From Daphnia carinata (lineage: Eukaryota; Arthropoda; Branchiopoda; Diplostraca; Daphniidae), in the NCBI RefSeq assembly GCF_022539665.2, contig NC_081332.1, forward strand, positions 4,001,884 through 4,065,883: a stretch of DNA of 64,000 bases. The letters run 5' to 3'. Below the pieces are notes generated by a model. The model saw nothing but the letters and a program-made list of their open reading frames with translations. It was not told the origin of the DNA and ran no database searches. Shown piece by piece: positions 23,095 through 34,300 of this stretch (positions are counted from its first letter, which is position 1; each line of letters opens with the position of its first letter). The position numbers were made by a program, and so were the translations under genes.

Positions 23095-25777
23095 TCAACA
23101 ACGTCTGGTCAGTCGTACTCGAATCGCGTCAAGCGGTCGTAGGATCAGTTCAGTCACGACAGGTAAGTCAGTTGGTTTGTCCAAGGCTTTAACATGAAAG
23201 CGACGAAACACAGACGCGAGAATAACTTTCTCTTCCATCATAGCAAATTTTTGCCCTATTAAAATTCAAGAATCCGCTTACGACAGAATTCTATGAAATG
23301 CTGATAGCAATAAATTACCGATGCAGTTGCGTGGTCCCGCGCTGAACGGAACGTATGCATAAGGATGCCGACCACGAGCGTTTTCGGGGAAGAAGCGATC
23401 AGGTTGGAAACGTTCGGGATCCGGGAAATAGGTAGGATCTCGATGTATGACGTAAGACATGGCTACGAGCGAAGCCCCGGCTGGGATATCGTAACCACCT
23501 GGAAAAAGAATGGCAAATAAATGCAATTCTTGTGCGGACAGACGTCTGCGTGATTGACGTACAAATGGTGGTGTCTTCTTTGACGAGCCGGCTAAAAAAT
23601 GGCACGCTCGGATATAACCGAAGGGCTTCTTTGATGCAGCATTCGAGATATTTCAGTTCACTTAAATCGGCCATTGTTACTGGACGATCAGAATTGCCAA
23701 ACACCCGATCGAGTTCCTCATTCACTTTCTCCTGGAACACCCAAAACAAGCAGAATTGTCGGTACCAAATAAGGAGGAAATCAAACTGTTAACTCACCTG
23801 AACTTCAGGATGATTACCTATGAGAAATAGAGACCAGTTGATGGCGGCAGCAGTTGTGTCATGACCCTAATGCCAAAACAAACAAATAACGATAGATTCG
23901 AATAAATTAATTGCGTAAGATTTAACGTACTTCAAACATAAAGGTATCGACTTCTTCGCGGATATCTAGGTCGGTGAGAACTTTGCCATTTTGAGAGGCT
24001 TCAATTAAAAGATCGAGCAATGCTAAACGGGTTTTCTCTAGGGCAAACCAAGAACATAACATCGAGTCACGTTATTTGAAGATGAGGTAAACTTTTGCAT
24101 AAACTATGTAATCATACTTGGCATACATTCTTCTCCATCTGGTGACTCCACCTTCTGTTGTTGCTGGGCAGTACGTTGTTTGTGTTTAATTTTTCGCTCA
24201 CGAATCACCTGGAAGAGGCCAGTAAACAAGCCAAAAAAATACGTTAATGGTACGATGTGCAATACGTGAGTTTCGCGAAGCACTCACTGAGCTTTCAAGA
24301 ATTATAGATAATAGTCTTTAAATCAACATCAAGGTGGGTGGATATGACTCAAGAGGCTTTCCAAATAGTATTTTTTTTTTTTTTTTTTTTTTTTGCAATT
24401 TTAGCCACTAAGCTTTTAGTTTGCCATTGTGTCGGGGTACGAAAGCAGAAATTATGAGAAAGAAAAAAAAAAGTTGTTCCTTTTTAACCACTGGAAAGTT
24501 TGGTTTTCCCTTTGGCTTTCGTAAAGAGCTGTACCTGATCAGTGAAACCATGAAGAATTGACAAGCATCTCTTCTGTTCGAATCCGTATGGAAATAGCCG
24601 AAAGAGCCAATCTGGTTGGAGCCAAGGTTGCGTTTGTCTCGACTGGATGATGTGGCTCATGCTAGTATGTCAACACAGATTATCATGATGGCTAGAAATA
24701 GCAAACAAATCATGCCATACTTATAAAGAGCTTTGACGTAATCAGAATCACTCTGATTTTGTGCATTCACATGGAGACCCATGGCCGTTTCTTAATGCCC
24801 GTGCAAAAATTGCATGAAAAATACCCAATAAAAAAACTGGACAATTTCATTGAAAGTAAATTGTTACCGCAAATCACATCCAGTGTGCACAACGTGATGA
24901 ACGGGAATACGTCGAAATCCTGATTGACTTTCTTGTGCAGCCTTTCGACGAGTATGGCACTCTGTTCGTTAAAAACGTGGACAAAGTCCTCGAGAATCTT
25001 GAAGTGAAATGTCGGTGTCAGCAATTTACGCCGTTGGTGCCACTTGCTGCCTGTCGTTTAACGGAAATAGGAATGACGTCACACACAGGCGTATGCAAGA
25101 ATTAGATTTTTTAGGGGAAGAGTTTAAAGGACAAAAGGTCATTTCATTATTATTCTTTTTTTTAGAAAGAAGCTACAGCAAACAGAGACGTACCAGTGCT
25201 TGTCAATAAGCCTGTAGCTAGCCATGGGCGGATATAATCATACTCGGGGCCTTTATCGATAAGCTTAGTACTGCTAAGCACCGTCTTCACGAAACAATAG
25301 ATTTTTTTAGATAAGAAGGATGAATTCGGTAATGCTACTTACCTCCGCACTCTCCGCCGATCCGAGTGCAAACCAGGGTTGAGGCCCTATCCAGATTCGA
25401 ATGAGTGATTTCTTGTTATATTTTTTGTATAATTCCATGATATGCGGCAAGATTTCTGAATATAACAAGAATACATAAAAAATTAATTTATAATTTGGAA
25501 AATTAAACGTTGAGTACTTTCAGGTGGAAGAAAAAATTCAGTGGCGCTCCCGAAAAGCGGAATCTGGGCAGGCGGTCCGGGTACTTTTTCGCATCGTTGG
25601 TAATACTACATGTCAATTTTTAAAAAAATTAAAAAATTAAATAGTGTAACATAAATTTTTTAGTTTAACCTTGTAACGGCGAAGCAACGCACTTCCAACA
25701 GCGACTAGAACTACGCAAGCGACTGAAAAAACAAGCATTAATTCGTTAGGAATCAAATTATTTAGATCAATGACCAT
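23095..25777 (-). CDS. Cytochrome P450, CYP4 family (gene C)
   Basis: ER-anchored monooxygenase. Thirteen exons: 25670-25777, 25518-25605, 25343-25455, 25194-25284, 24868-25050, 24721-24790, 24535-24661, 24118-24208, 23931-24037, 23798-23866, 23563-23731, 23319-23498, 23095-23255; about 518 residues with every phase in order. Start [10 protein letters not shown] followed by a hydrophobic anchor ending LLRRYK. Motifs: [26 protein letters not shown]-helix [44 protein letters not shown] with haem Cys about 464. It departs from A, B and D at positions otherwise constant in the array: TLCTLDVIC in place of RCTLD, LLTPTF in place of MLTPTF, and RPLDAI in place of RPRDGI near the C-terminus. The frame is intact, so these read as sequence divergence, not decay. 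A TATA/initiator pair lies 30-60 bases upstream of the ATG. Confidence 0.94.
24371..24394. repeat. Poly-T run of 24 inside an intron of P450 gene C
   Basis: Twenty-four consecutive T in the intron 24209-24534 of gene C. This intron is longer than its counterparts in B (64 bp) and D (61 bp), so the expansion belongs to gene C. It could be an A-tail of a small minus-strand insertion. Confidence 0.85.
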
Positions 25778-25803
25778 GGTGATAGGATAACGAGCAAAGC
25801 AAT

Positions 25804-25840
25804 AACTGAGCTCTAAGGCTGTGATCTAAGATTATTTATA
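25804..25840 (-). promoter_or_regulatory. Core promoter of P450 gene C (TATA plus initiator)
   Basis: On the minus strand TATAAATA (25840-25833) is followed by CTCAGTTA, a good arthropod initiator, with A at 25807, 33 bases after the first T of the TATA box. The inferred 5' UTR is about 30 nt and unspliced, ending at the ATG at 25777. Confidence 0.65.
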
Positions 25841-26550
25841 AAATAAAAAACCTTAACACGTGCCGTCCGGATAGCAACCGAAGAAAACAAAATTCTTATC
25901 TTAGGGAGTGTAAGATTATAGTCTATGCAAAAAACGACGATTCAACGATTGGAAAACATTTAAAATATCATTTTTTTTCGTCACTTCCGTAGAGAAAAAA
26001 TCAACAGAACTTGCAGTCGACAACTATGACCCTTCAGTGTAAACCTTCTTATCAATGGTTGAATGATAACCATGGCAACGTCTGTTTCCTGAACTTCTGA
26101 ATTCACGCTGGATTATTTTTAAGCCTTACCTACAAACGTGTCATCGTGGGTGGCCTATAATTCAGTGGATTCAAAAACGTAGAAGCCGTTGCTATTTGAA
26201 AGTTACCAGTTGAGGTACTCGGTTACTCCAACCAGCTTGACAATGAGCGACAAGCTGGCCTTAAATTTGCCTTCGAGAAGTTGCCCGATGATTGAGATAT
26301 ACAACGTTCAGGAAAGACAACAGCTGTCGAAAAACATGATGAATAATCGACTGACGTTGTAAACATCAGGTGAAAGTCTATTTTCCGCAAACATTGGCAA
26401 AAATCTGATTGTGCATAAATTGTATGCTTTGCATTTTTGGCACGTGAACGTGATTGAACGCCGGAAGCTACATCTTCACTCGAGACAGAGCGATTCAAAA
26501 GCAAATTATTTTAAATATTAGAGCATAGACTTTTGAGCAAAGAACGTACC
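25841..26550. other. Intergenic region between P450 genes C and D
   Basis: About 700 bp between the gene C promoter and the gene D stop. A minus-strand frame at 26223-26504 is open for 93 codons but is Ser/Cys-rich with no P450 or other motif. Nothing else seen. Confidence 0.45.
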
Positions 26551-29172
26551 TCAATTAGGCCGTGTTTTAGGACTTAACTGTAGTCGAATTCCATCGCGTG
26601 GCCTCAGGATCAACTCCGACAGCAGGTATATATCTTCCGGCTTGTCCAACGCTTTTACATGAAAGCGACGTAAAACTGATGCAAGAATAATCTTCTCTTC
26701 CATCATGGCAAACTTTTGTCCTGTAAAAATCCATAAGGCTTCAATGATATGAAACTTTCTTTAAACAGCCAAAAGCAAAATACCAATGCAATTACGTGGT
26801 CCAGCGCTGAAGGGAATATAAGCATATGGATGTCGACCCTGGACATTTTCTGAGAAGAAACGCTCAGGTTTGAAACTCTCTGGATCCGGGAAGTACCTGG
26901 GATCTCGGTGGAATAGAAACGGACTGACTGTGATGGTAGCTCCTCCAGGTAGATTGTATCCACCTGGAAAATATACGTAGTGTAAATGCTGCTCGATGTG
27001 ATGATCGTTCAGTGTAATGATTTATTACAGATATCGGTATCTTCCGTTAGTTCCCTGGCGATTACTGGGACGCTCGGATAGAGTCGCAGTGCTTCTTTGA
27101 TGCAGCATTCCAAGTATTTCACTTCATTTAGATCAGCAATAGTGAATGGACGATCGGAATCTCCAAATACCCGATTTAACTCTTCATTTACTTTTTCCTA
27201 GATCGTCACATATAGAACTGTTTGAACAACCCAGCAAATCTTGCCCGATTTTTTCTTTATTTTTTACCTGCACTTCGGGGTAGTTGCCAATAAGGAAAAG
27301 AGAGAAATTTATGGCCGCTGCTGTCGTGTCGTGACCCTTTATAACGTAAAAATTAAAGATACTGTTACTCTGGATGAACAAAAGCTGTGAATGATTAACT
27401 AACTTCAAACATGAAGGTGTCAACTTCTTCACGAATGTCAAGGTCGCTGAGAACTTTTCCGTCTTGAGAAGCTTCGATCAACAGATCCAGGAAAGCTAGA
27501 CGAGGTTTCTCTGCGTAAAATCAATTAAATGGTGGTAACAACAGTAGTTCCAGTTGTGTGAATATAGAAAGCAATAAATTATATAAAGGTCGTACCGGAA
27601 TTAAACTCATCTTTCATATTCTGTGAGTCTGATTTTTGGTGTTGCTGAGCCATGCGTTGCTCGTATTCGATTTTTCGCTCACGAACTACCTAGAAAATTT
27701 AACCGGTTTAATGGGTGATTGCCAGTCTTCATTGCAGGTAATTCTATTACCTGATCAGTGAAACCATGAAGAATTGAGAGACATCGTTTTTGTTCTGCTC
27801 CAATAGGAAGAAGTCGAAATAACCATTCGATTTGTAATAATGGCTGCATCTGTCTTCGGTGGGTTATGCCGGTCATTCTGCAATTAGCATAAAAAGAGAA
27901 TTAAATTTGTCAATACGCTGTGTTCGTTTGGCTGTTATCCTAGCTCTTATTGTTTTTATTTTCTACACGTGACTGTTGTTTTTTTTTCCCTAAACCCAAC
28001 TCTAACCTTATCTCTATGAGATGAATGATTAGATAGCATAACTGTCGTCAGCTGGGCCCTAAAAGGACATTATGGTTACTTGCACTTGAAATTCTTAGAC
28101 GAAATAAATCATCAGAGTAAAAAAACAATATAAGAACAAATAAGGGTTACTTGTAAACAGCTTGGACGTAATCCGAATCACTTTCGCTTTGGGCGTTCAG
28201 CTGACGTCCCATTGCAGTTTCTAGAAATTTTTGAAACGCCATATGCCAGTCAGACTTATCTGTTTCGGGGGTGTCTATAATTACCGCAAATGATATCGAG
28301 CGTGCATCGTGTGATGAATGGGAAAATATCAAATTGTTGGTTAACTGTCACGTCGAGCTTCTCGATGAGTACGGCACTCTGTTCATTGAACACGCGGATG
28401 AATTCCTCCAGGATTTTAAAGTGGAAAGTTGGTGTTAGCATTTTGCGTCGCTGGTGCCATTTGCTGCCTGCAAATATGCCGGTACATTTAAAGAAATATA
28501 TTAGAGAGAAAAAATAATTATGATTAACATATGCTGTACCTGTGCTCGTCAAAAGTCCAGTGCCTAACCAAGGCTGAATGAAATTATATTCTCGGCTTTT
28601 ATCGATGATTTTGGTACTGCTTAGCACCACCTTGACGGAATTTAAAGTGGGATGTTAAGAAACAAAAAATTTTTGAACAACAGATACAGAGATGTAGATG
28701 TAACGAAATACCTCTGCGCCTTCAGCGCCACCGACAGAGAACATGGCCAATGGTCCTACCCAAAGCCGTGAGACCGGGTACTTGTTCCATGTTTCGTAGA
28801 GCTTCAGAAAGTATGGCAAAATTTCTTGAACAAATAAAGATGGAAATAAAAGAAAAAACACATGTGCAGCAAGCAAGGATTTTCCAACATGAAACGCGAA
28901 TTACCTTCAGGTTTAATTAGAAACTCAGTGAAGCTCCCAACAAAGGGAATCTGCGCCGGTGGTCCAGGAATTTTATTGCATCGTTGAAAATACTAGCAAA
29001 AGTAGATGTTTTTAATATCTTTTCAATTTACTTCTCAAAATTCTCTTACCTTGTAATGCCGATACAACGCTGCTACGATAATGGACGCAATGACAAACAC
29101 AATGGATGAAAAAACTGTAAAAGAATTTGGAAACGAAGAATAAAATTCAGAGAGGATAATGTTTACGGCCAT
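26551..29172 (-). CDS. Cytochrome P450, CYP4 family (gene D)
   Basis: ER-anchored monooxygenase. Thirteen exons: 29050-29172, 28905-28992, 28712-28824, 28540-28630, 28285-28467, 28151-28220, 27751-27877, 27596-27689, 27404-27510, 27268-27336, 27029-27197, 26784-26963, 26551-26720; about 527 residues, phases consistent. Start [10 protein letters not shown], then one hydrophobic span ending LYRHYK. Motifs: [35 protein letters not shown]-helix [41 protein letters not shown] with haem Cys about 470. The segment after the MTGITHR motif ([20 protein letters not shown]) is the most diverged from B and C, which read [20 protein letters not shown]. As the most upstream copy it ends the tandem array; nothing P450-like follows on this strand before the window end. 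No clear TATA box was seen. Confidence 0.94.
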
Positions 29173-30369
29173 TATGATAAACGATGTTGCTAGAAGCAGA
29201 GCTACCTAGCTGATATCCGTTCAGTACAGTAAATTTTGCAGCAATTCCAACCAGGAGATTGTAAGTGCTACTGTACTGACAACTTTATCAGCATCCTTTT
29301 CGTTGTCTAGCATTTGGCTAAGTTTCGTTGATTGTAATGTTTTGTTTTTTATGGAGATAACCATTTTTCGTACCTAAAATGATCGTACAGCGTGCAGTCA
29401 AGTCAAAATGAGCTCTGCAATAGAAACTCAATCGAGGTCCAATGAATGTCAGTCAAAACATTTAGTTCGATGACTGTTTCGCTTTTAATTGATTGCACGC
29501 CATTTTGTAATAGCATGCTCTCTTTGCTCATGGTACCCGATACTGCCAGGAATTGGCAACTAATTTTCGATATTTTAGCCGACAGCTATTGAGTTTATCG
29601 CCCCTTGACTGTTTGCCTGCGTGTATCATCATTTGTATCTGCAAATCCATAACGAACTTGTCCGTTTAGTAAAGGTAATTAGCAATTTAGTTACACCTAT
29701 GTTTTACCCCTTTATGAAGTGCTTCGTCCGGGAAAGAAGCATAGTGAGAAAGCCACACATACCATCTAGCGGGAAAATGGTGCAGCGGAGAAGTCTAAAT
29801 ATCTTCGCTAGCTGGCTGCAACGAAAAAGATGTCGTTGCATGACGTCCAAAACTGCCTTTCGCAATTCTTTCCGCAAAAACAGCGTCTTCATCTGTCCTG
29901 AAATTCTTATCCCTAGTTTAACAATGCATCATCATACATATTCAACATGAATGAAGATAAAAACAAAGTACTATTGATAAGCGATCTGAGTAGGAGTCCA
30001 TTTGCTTCATGATTACTTTAATATTGCCTCATGTGTAGAACTGGTGTGCTGATTGTTGAAATACCAGCCAAGTGGAAAGGTCTGTCCTAAAAAATTTCAA
30101 CAATGTTTTCTAGAAGTTGTAAATGTGATTCAAGTTGTGAAATTAACTAAAAAAAAAAAAAAAGTGTAATAGGTTGTTTGCCACCGACATGCAATGGTAA
30201 GAGTAAAAACAAGAAAACTTTTCCAACTGGATAACCTTTTGTGGTTTCAGTTACTATTTGCCAAAACACAATCTCCCTAGACTGTTGGTTTATGGTTACA
30301 TAAACTTTTTTTTACCCATATTTTCAAATGAATTGCAGCCTTTGAAAGCCCAGAATTCACACATTTCAA

Positions 30370-30525
30370 TCCCCAATTCATTTAACATTTTTGTTATTCT
30401 GGTCACTCTGTAAAAAAAAAACATTCTCAAACATGCATAGATATAAAGGTGCGTTTGCTTTTACCTTAAACACCATTACACGAAGTGAACTTGAAGTATT
30501 ACGCGATGGGTACTGCATGCGACAA
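30370..30525 (-). repeat. Duplicated exon-like block, copy 1
   Basis: Diverged direct duplicate of 31186-31372. On the minus strand both copies carry a piece ending TGTGTAATGGTGTT(T)AAG before GT, a short A-rich spacer, then a T-rich acceptor followed by a peptide of the form DQ(N/D)NK(N/D)V. Here the tail reads SDQNNKNVK then stop. This looks like the last two exons of a duplicated gene, but I cannot name it. Confidence 0.45.
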
Positions 30526-31185
30526 CAGATTTGCACGATGTTCATAAGCAGAAATGGCGCCATCAGTTCGATCGATCTGTTTTTGGTTATCGTGATCGAT
30601 TCCTGCAGTTTAGAAATCGAGATCAAATGGGATTTAATCGATTCCATTGGCGAGGGCCAGCCATCTATGTGTGCGTCGAATCATCTAACAGTAACATAAA
30701 TACGGTAAAGGTTGAAAATAATAACGACTCAATCTGGAAATAGAACCAGCGTTCAACATTATTATGTAAATTCGTACCAGCTGCAAGAACGGTGACCAAG
30801 ACGAACAATCCACAAAATGCTTTTACAATAATTGTGTTCAAACTGTTTATAATACTTACTTCTTTGCAAAGTTTACTTTTTTTGGCAGTTCTTTGCACAC
30901 TATCAGTATTGGTTTGTGGCTATTCAATTCTGTTAGTCAGATTACCTTTGTTGTCAACTGCATATATACGCAAGGGCAAGGGTTTAAATATGACACCTTT
31001 ACAAACTGGATAATCCATCAGGGTTTCTTCTCATATCCATTGTTTTCTTTCCTTAAAAACTGAATTTGTTATCATAATTAGCTGACAAACTGCAAACAAT
31101 ATTTCTGTGCTACTGGTCTAAGGTTATTTTTTTTCTCTTACCAGTTTCTTCAAATATATGGATGTATGCCCCATCCTCCTACATA

Positions 31186-31372
31186 TTGATTCCCAGTTAA
31201 TTCAACATCTTTGTTATCCTGGTCAGCTAATAAAAAAAAGCAAAACAAAAATATGTAATATTATACCAAAATGTGTTCATACATTTATGGAAATAAATGG
31301 GTGTTTGCAGATACCTTAACACCATTACACAGAGCTGAAATTGAAGTATCAATGAATTATTGCTGCATGTAG
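31186..31372 (-). repeat. Duplicated exon-like block, copy 2
   Basis: Second copy of the block at 30370-30525, about 850 bp away in the same orientation. The shared parts include ATTGATTCCCAGTTAATTCA versus the matching copy-1 stretch, and ACCTTAACACCATTACAC. Here the tail reads ADQDNKDVE and stays open for a further dozen or so codons. Confidence 0.45.
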
Positions 31373-34300
31373 AAAAAAGGTTTCAAGGATATTCTTAGGT
31401 TTCCTTCTGGATACCGAACTGATTCGCGATTCTTGAACTCCGTGCAGATTCCCAGCGTAGTCACTTGAAACAAATTTAGAAACGGGTAATCAGGAAAACA
31501 TTTTTTAAGGAAAATGTCAAACAATGCGATTGGTGCATCCTCCTGCCTACTTGACCCAAGCTGGAATCAAGTGAATATTAGATTTAGTTACCAAAATTAA
31601 CTCCTAGTGCCCTTTTGCTGCCATTACCGATAGCGTCTGCTTGTAGCTTTGAAAAAGTATTAAAACTGTACGGCTGATGGCAGCACATTGGTAGACGGGA
31701 CGTGCCGGTAGGATAAAGTGGTGATCATGTTCGTCCTACAGTTATGACGCGTTGGTTAATATCAAGTTGTCATTTTCACACCCACAGTCCCGCGTGATAG
31801 ATTAGAAAATATAAAAAAGTAGAAACTGTGAGAAAATGGAAAACACTTGAAAACACGATTGTTAACATATCCTGTTTGGCTCTGACAGAAATCGAGAAAA
31901 GGCGGCGATGACATGCAACCAAAGCACATCAGAGGTTGCACTGCCATACACGAAAATTACTTTGATTTCGAAAAGCGTCCCGGCATCTTCTACATCAATT
32001 ATCTCCCTAGAAAATTAAGGCCAACGCATAATTTATATCTCGAGTGCGAAAGTAACCATTGGATTACAGGTGTTGAACAGGAGGGCGGAAACACATTGTA
32101 CGATTCGAAACAAAAGAAGAAGAACACTCTCTTCTCAAACCGCAAAGAGAGAAAAGACATCCATAGCTGGCAATTGTTTTTACGTTCACGGATGCTTACG
32201 ATGTTGTATAGAGAGAGGATGCGGTGTAGGGGGGAAAAGAAGAACAATAAGAGTGATGGCACAGGTGAAAGTCATCTATTCATTTCAACCTAAAGATTAG
32301 GATTTTCTGTTTCGATTCCAAATTAGCGTATGATTGTTTGAAAGAAAGTTCCCAAATAATTGCGGTACCCATTTATTTTGCTTCACATGAATTTGAAATT
32401 TAATGATCTCGCAAGTCGGGCACATGTCCCCATATTTCCATTGACGACATATCGGCTGGACTTTCTCGCTTCCATCACATCAAAACAAGTGTCCCTGACG
32501 AATGATTAATGGTCGACGTGTATAATATACAGGTATAATATAGCTGTAATGAAATCTCTCACGGAGTCTGGGAGAAAAAAAAACCAATCACGAACGTGCC
32601 AGTTCACTTTCCAGGCACGAAAGAATCGGCGGACCTTGTCGACATGCACAGCTGACCAAAAGCTTTTTGGGGAAGAAAAAAATTTGAATAATGAAAACAA
32701 GAACCGGCGAAAGTTTGACGAGATTCTAATCGATGCGACCGTGAGCCCCTTCTCGAAAAAAAAAACACGCGTGACTCTCCTCCCGCTATATAGAAGATGA
32801 GCTACCCCTAAGGGGTTGTCCCTCGCAGCTGGAGTGTACGTGTGCTGACCCCCTGGACATGCGGCGCACTTGTACAGCGATGGTTATTGTATGTTTTAAG
32901 ATACACGAAACGACAACAAGAGAAATGCAATAACGGATGGAAAAATCCAAATGAATCGTGACATGCGGCGTAGAGTCCCCTGCAATAGTCCATAGGATTG
33001 ATTTCGAGTACTATAGTATTCTTTAAAAAAAAAATAAAACGATGTTGGGTTTGGCGGTGTTTACAAATGCAGTCAAATTCGCAGTTTTAGCTGACGAGAA
33101 AGTCAAACAATGCGGATGAATAATAGTATAGAAAAATTTATTTTGCTATTGAAAATATGCTCAAACGTTCACTTTCTAACAAAAGCCTTCGAGTTCAAAC
33201 ATTTGTAATTTATAGTTAGAAATTTGTTTCTTTTTGGCTATAGAAAGGGATGGGCCAAACAGGTCCGGTGTTCACCGGAGGCGTGTGATGACTATGCGTC
33301 GATTCCGTCAAGCTCTCTCACTCTCACAAAAATCTTTTTTTTTAAACTATTTTTGTTTCGTCATTGAGTTTCGTTGTCATTTTTCTACTCGGATGACTGT
33401 GAGAGAGTCGTGAGAATAAAACAGGATAATAACAATAAATAGGAGCACCGGACGAGAAAGATTTATTTAGTCTAAAAAAAAACATTTCTTAAAGTAAATA
33501 ATTGTTTGGTGTCCTAATGTCCGTGTAACAACTCACTTTCCAATATCTAGCCGCTATGCGAAATTTCATTCATTGGCAACGTGTAATTTTGTGTATATAG
33601 CAGCGGGGCGAAAGGAGAAACAAGTGGAGCATATTGACCAATTCATTCGGCCTTCAGTAAACGTTCAAAAAAATTGAGTTATTGTTTACAACTTCTTCTA
33701 TAACATTTCACTTTTTTTTTTACACCGACAGTGATTCTCTCACCTTGGATCATCTTTCGCACATTTGTCATCCTCCCCCTATTGAATTTGTGGTCTGCCA
33801 AACTATAAGTTCCTCCACAAAGAGAGATGGGTAAAGAAATTCAGCCAATACACAAAAAAGAATTGCATATAGCCTGAAGCTGTTGAAGAACATTTTTTTT
33901 TTAAACTGCAATAAATTATGCATGTAAGATAGAGAAGAAGATGATTATTTTTATGCCCCAGCAATATACGAAGACTAATAATGGTTCTCATCACACGACT
34001 GGCTTTTCAGCAGGACTGAAAGGGGTTAACAACAATCGAGCCTTTAATTGTTTGTAACGCACACACTAGCATCAATTATTCAGCCGAATTCTTTGTGTAT
34101 TTATACACAGAAAGAGAGAGAGCTCATAAAACTTTTTGCATTTGAAAAATACTCGTCTAAGAAACCGGGCGGGTTTGGGACTTTAAATGGCAACAGTGAA
34201 CCAACTGGAGGTAATCAAAAATAGAAGAAAATGAGGAGAGAGTCTTCTTTCCCGAACACATTTGTAATAGTCTACACTTTCAACATATAGTTAATACAGA

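Noticed and set aside
31913-32293. Plus-strand open frame of 126 codons
   Set aside because: Longest frame in the 29-44 kb region, but it turns Lys/Arg-rich and low complexity at the end, has no known domain and no splice or promoter context.
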